Shown piece by piece: positions 61,579 through 64,000 of a stretch of DNA of 64,000 nt (the first letter of the stretch is position 1; each line of letters opens with the position of its first letter). The stretch is from the NCBI RefSeq assembly GCF_018991925.1, contig NW_024756438.1, forward strand, positions 102,001 through 166,000, in the 5' to 3' direction. The translations under genes and the position numbers were made by a program. Under the pieces are notes generated by a model, which was not told where the DNA came from, made no database searches, and saw only the letters and a list, made by a program, of their open reading frames with translations. Origin of the DNA: Homarus americanus. Taxonomy: Eukaryota; Arthropoda; Malacostraca; Decapoda; Nephropidae.

Positions 61579-62529
61579 CGAGATCTGTCCAAAAAGAAAC
61601 CGAACTTTTTAAATAGCTCGCTAACGATCCGGCGCAGCATGCTCGCGATGGGAGCGCTGTGTAGCAGTGACCTTGACCTTTAGTCTAACACCAGCCGCAT
61701 CACGTCACATCAATTAGTCATCGAGCTACATGCGCTCGAGTGAACGTGTGTTTAGTGCACTGGCTATTTGTTAAAAGTTGAACAATGATGGATCTTGAAG
61801 AGCAACGTGTTTGCATGAAATTCTGTTTCAAATTGGGAAAACTTTTAAGGAGACTTTTCAAATGTTGCAACAGGCTTATGGGGAGGATGTTTGAGCCATA
61901 TGCAATGTCACGTGTGGTACAGTACCAGCGTTTCAAAAGGGGAAGAACATCCACAGAAGACGACCCCAAATCTGGACGTCAGTCGCTCATATGTGGAGGT
62001 GATGTTGATCGTCTTCTTTGATTGGAAGGGCGTCGTTCATCATGAGTTTGTTCTACGTGGTCAAACAGTCCATAAAGAGCTTTACTTGGAGGTCGTGAAG
62101 CGTTTGAGTGAGGCAGTGCAAAGGAAGAGGCCTGAGGCGTGGACAAACAAGACCTAGATGCTGCACCATGACAATGCACCTGCTCACGCGTCGCTCCTTA
62201 TCCATGACTTATTGGCGAAGCACGAGACGACTATCATCCCATAGCCGCCCTACTCTCCGGATTTGGCCCCTGCGGAATTTTTATTGTTCCTAAAGTTGAA
62301 ATCCACCATGAATGGTCGCTGATTTCAGACGATAGAAGAGATAGAAGAAAATTCGCTACGAGACCTGCGCACCATCCCTCAAAACGCGTTCCAGAACTGG
62401 AAAAAAAGTTGGGAGCGGTGTATCAACAGTGGAGGGGAGTACTTTGAAGGAGACAAGTCTGATTAAGTTGCAAGTAAAGCAAAAAAATTTTTTTTTTAAA
62501 AAGTTTGGTTTCTTTTTGGACAGACCTCG
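61579..62529 (+). mobile_element. Mariner transposon, internally deleted
   Basis: TA|CGAGATCTGTCCAAAAAGAA ... TTCTTTTTGGACAGACCTCG|TA, 951 bp. The TIR of about 30 bp extends to AAACCGAACTTTTTAAA at the left and its mirror at the right. Confidence 0.94.
61785..62466 (+). pseudogene. Mariner transposase relic
   Basis: The N terminus MMDLEEQRVCMKFCFKLGK and FKRGRTSTEDDPKSGRQS (HTH) is followed by a deletion and frameshift straight into LIVFFDWKGVVHHEFV (first catalytic Asp). LHHDNAPAHASLL (second) and YSPDLAPAEFLLF (third, DD34D spacing) follow, with the end GGEYFEGDKSD. The three aspartates survive, but frames are broken and the middle is lost. Confidence 0.9.
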
Positions 62530-62724
62530 TATTGCACAATTTTTTCCCCTCCCCCTTTTGTGTGCAATTTTCTTCATTTTTGTACAGGTCTCTTTATTTT
62601 TCCATGGTGTACCAGAACCCTGTACAATTCTTGTTTGTGTTCAGTAAATAAACATTTTGGCTTTGCTTAGTGAATTTTTTGGGCCTAGTGTTTTATTTTG
62701 CATTAAATTGCATTTTTTTATTTT

Positions 62725-62800
62725 TTTTTACAGGATTAGCCTACCAGGGCACAGGTCAATGACCCACTTCAGGGCCTGGGGACAAAACTATGTATTTCAA
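62725..62800 (+). repeat. Solitary copy of the TTAGCCCACC motif
   Basis: Poly-T then ACAGGATTAGCCTACCAGGG ... ATGACCCACTTCAGGGCCTG. Same motif as in the Tigger1-like MITEs. Confidence 0.72.
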
Positions 62801-63269
62801 TATCAAAATTTTTTATCATGCAAACTGTACATTTAACTGATTTTTTCCAAGCATGTATGAAACAATATCTTGTACATCAAGCATGGGCAACCTTTCCTCA
62901 GTCATGGGCCACATTACGATTTAGGTATTTTTATGTAGGCCTACTAACCAAAATTTATATCCTACCTAATCCAAAAGCAATATTACTATTGTATTAGCAC
63001 GGACAGTGAAGCAGTTTATAGTCACGTCTACCTTACGATATTTTCAGTTTACAATCATAGTCTTTTTCCCATTTATGACACAAATCAATCATAATTTTTT
63101 TATAAGTATAATATGTTAATGTTTCTTAGCATTTAACAGAAGATGAGTGAAGCAGTCTGTGGATACATTGGTTTATCTTTCAGTTACAGCATTTATCTTA
63201 CCTATGAGACACACCCACCAGAATAATGCCAATGTTAATCTTGGCATATGAGGAACTACAATGAAACAA

Positions 63270-63510
<241 letters not shown>

Positions 63511-63593
63511 CATGTAAATCCACAATGAAAACGTGGATAAGATAAATCTTGATAAAATCACACGGGAAAATGGAAACAACGGAGTACCTTAGC

Positions 63594-63620
63594 TTTCGTC
63601 TTTATTCAAGACATCTTCAG
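63594..63620 (-). ncRNA. Hammerhead-ribozyme-like core in the Penelope 3' region
   Basis: The minus strand reads CTGAAGA (the CUGANGA box), stem II GTCTT/AAGAC around GAATA, then GAAA. This matches the hammerhead core known from Penelope-like elements. A convincing stem I partner is not seen after GCTAAGGTAC, so it may be degenerate. Confidence 0.6.
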
Positions 63621-63805
63621 AGGCAACTGGATTACATGGACAGAGAGAGGCTTAAATATGCAAGGTGACCTAAAAACATGAGGTCAGGTCATAATGATGA
63701 CATCCACTAATCCCCACACCAACATACACGTAGAGGAGCTTAAGAGAAGGGTGGTGACGTGACTAGACAGGTCAGGTCAGAAAAAAGGGACCCACAAAAT
63801 AACTA

Positions 63806-64000
63806 TCATACATCAAGATCAAAGGTTTTCAAAGCATTTTTAACCTTGGGCCACTGACAAATAAATTTATGTAACATATTATCAGTTTTGAACTGACCAG
63901 TACTAAGGTTTATTGATTTTAATTCCTTAATCAAACTAGCTTCAACCAGAAGTCTTTCTGTGACACAAGATGATTTGAATATTTCTAAGCTTTTTTCCCA
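63806..64000 (-). CDS. Penelope-like protein, C terminus of the GIY-YIG endonuclease region (partial)
   Basis: An open frame from the window edge reads WEKSLEIFKSSCVTERLLVE, then SLIKELKSINLSTGQFKTDN and a TGA at 63806-63808. The T-E-R-L-L-V-E-A-S-L-I-K pattern matches the conserved R...ES...I end of the Penelope endonuclease (R/E catalytic-domain surroundings). The frame is uninterrupted for 65 codons, so this copy could be fairly young. The RT domain would lie to the right. Confidence 0.68.
   Translation of the reverse strand, partial: WEKSLEIFKSSCVTERLLVEASLIKELKSINLSTGQFKTDNMLHKFICQWPKVKNALKTFDLDV

Overview
This is a eukaryotic, animal window. Two conserved protein-coding genes lie on the minus strand, split into short exons with GT/AG splice sites, in a very repeat-rich background. 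Mariner and pogo/Tigger relics, a Penelope-like element, a CR1/jockey-like LINE, Ty3/gypsy-type LTRs, a 5S-rRNA-derived SINE, tRNA-derived SINEs and very long (TA)n tracts together suggest an arthropod. A decapod crustacean is my best guess, but that is inference; no ribosomal or mitochondrial marker is present to settle it.

Gene 1 (1803-19578, minus) encodes the alpha subunit of the AP-2 clathrin adaptor. Twelve coding exons give 651 codons: the whole N-terminal trunk and the start of the hinge. The rest of the hinge and the appendage lie beyond the left edge. A probable untranslated first exon and promoter sit near 22455-22600. Introns carry a pogo-type MITE and mariner fragment (1-1015), two back-to-back pogo-like elements (4880-6227), a long-TIR fold-back element (7642-8079), a broken Tigger transposon (8123-10333), a mariner with a nested MITE (13405-15123) and a LINE reverse-transcriptase relic (15925-17505).

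Gene 2 (49287-60540, minus) encodes translation factor eIF4H. Four exons give the C-terminal half of the RRM, two RGG-rich exons and the conserved C-terminal box. The first exons lie beyond the right edge. Its introns also hold pogo-type elements.

The intergenic block (about 22.6-49.3 kb) is nearly all nested repeats: head-to-head non-autonomous LTR elements (24537-27367), a solo LTR (27751-28219), a LINE copy hit by an LTR and by MITEs (29151-31204), paired inverted MITEs (31205-32866), inverted tRNA-SINE/(TA)n units (33571-34735), a 5S-derived SINE (37510-37717), a dead Tigger with its own deletion derivative (38170-40635), several more MITEs and a 45-bp minisatellite.

The two genes are not functionally linked in an obvious way: one acts in endocytosis and the other in translation initiation. 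No bacterial-style operon, CRISPR array or defence system is present. The most unusual items are the clean insertion chronology with recoverable empty sites, an LTR with an apparent 8-bp target duplication, a minisatellite of alternating CCAAT and GC boxes, a near-perfect 38-bp-arm hairpin in an eIF4H intron, and a Penelope 3' end carrying a hammerhead-like core.
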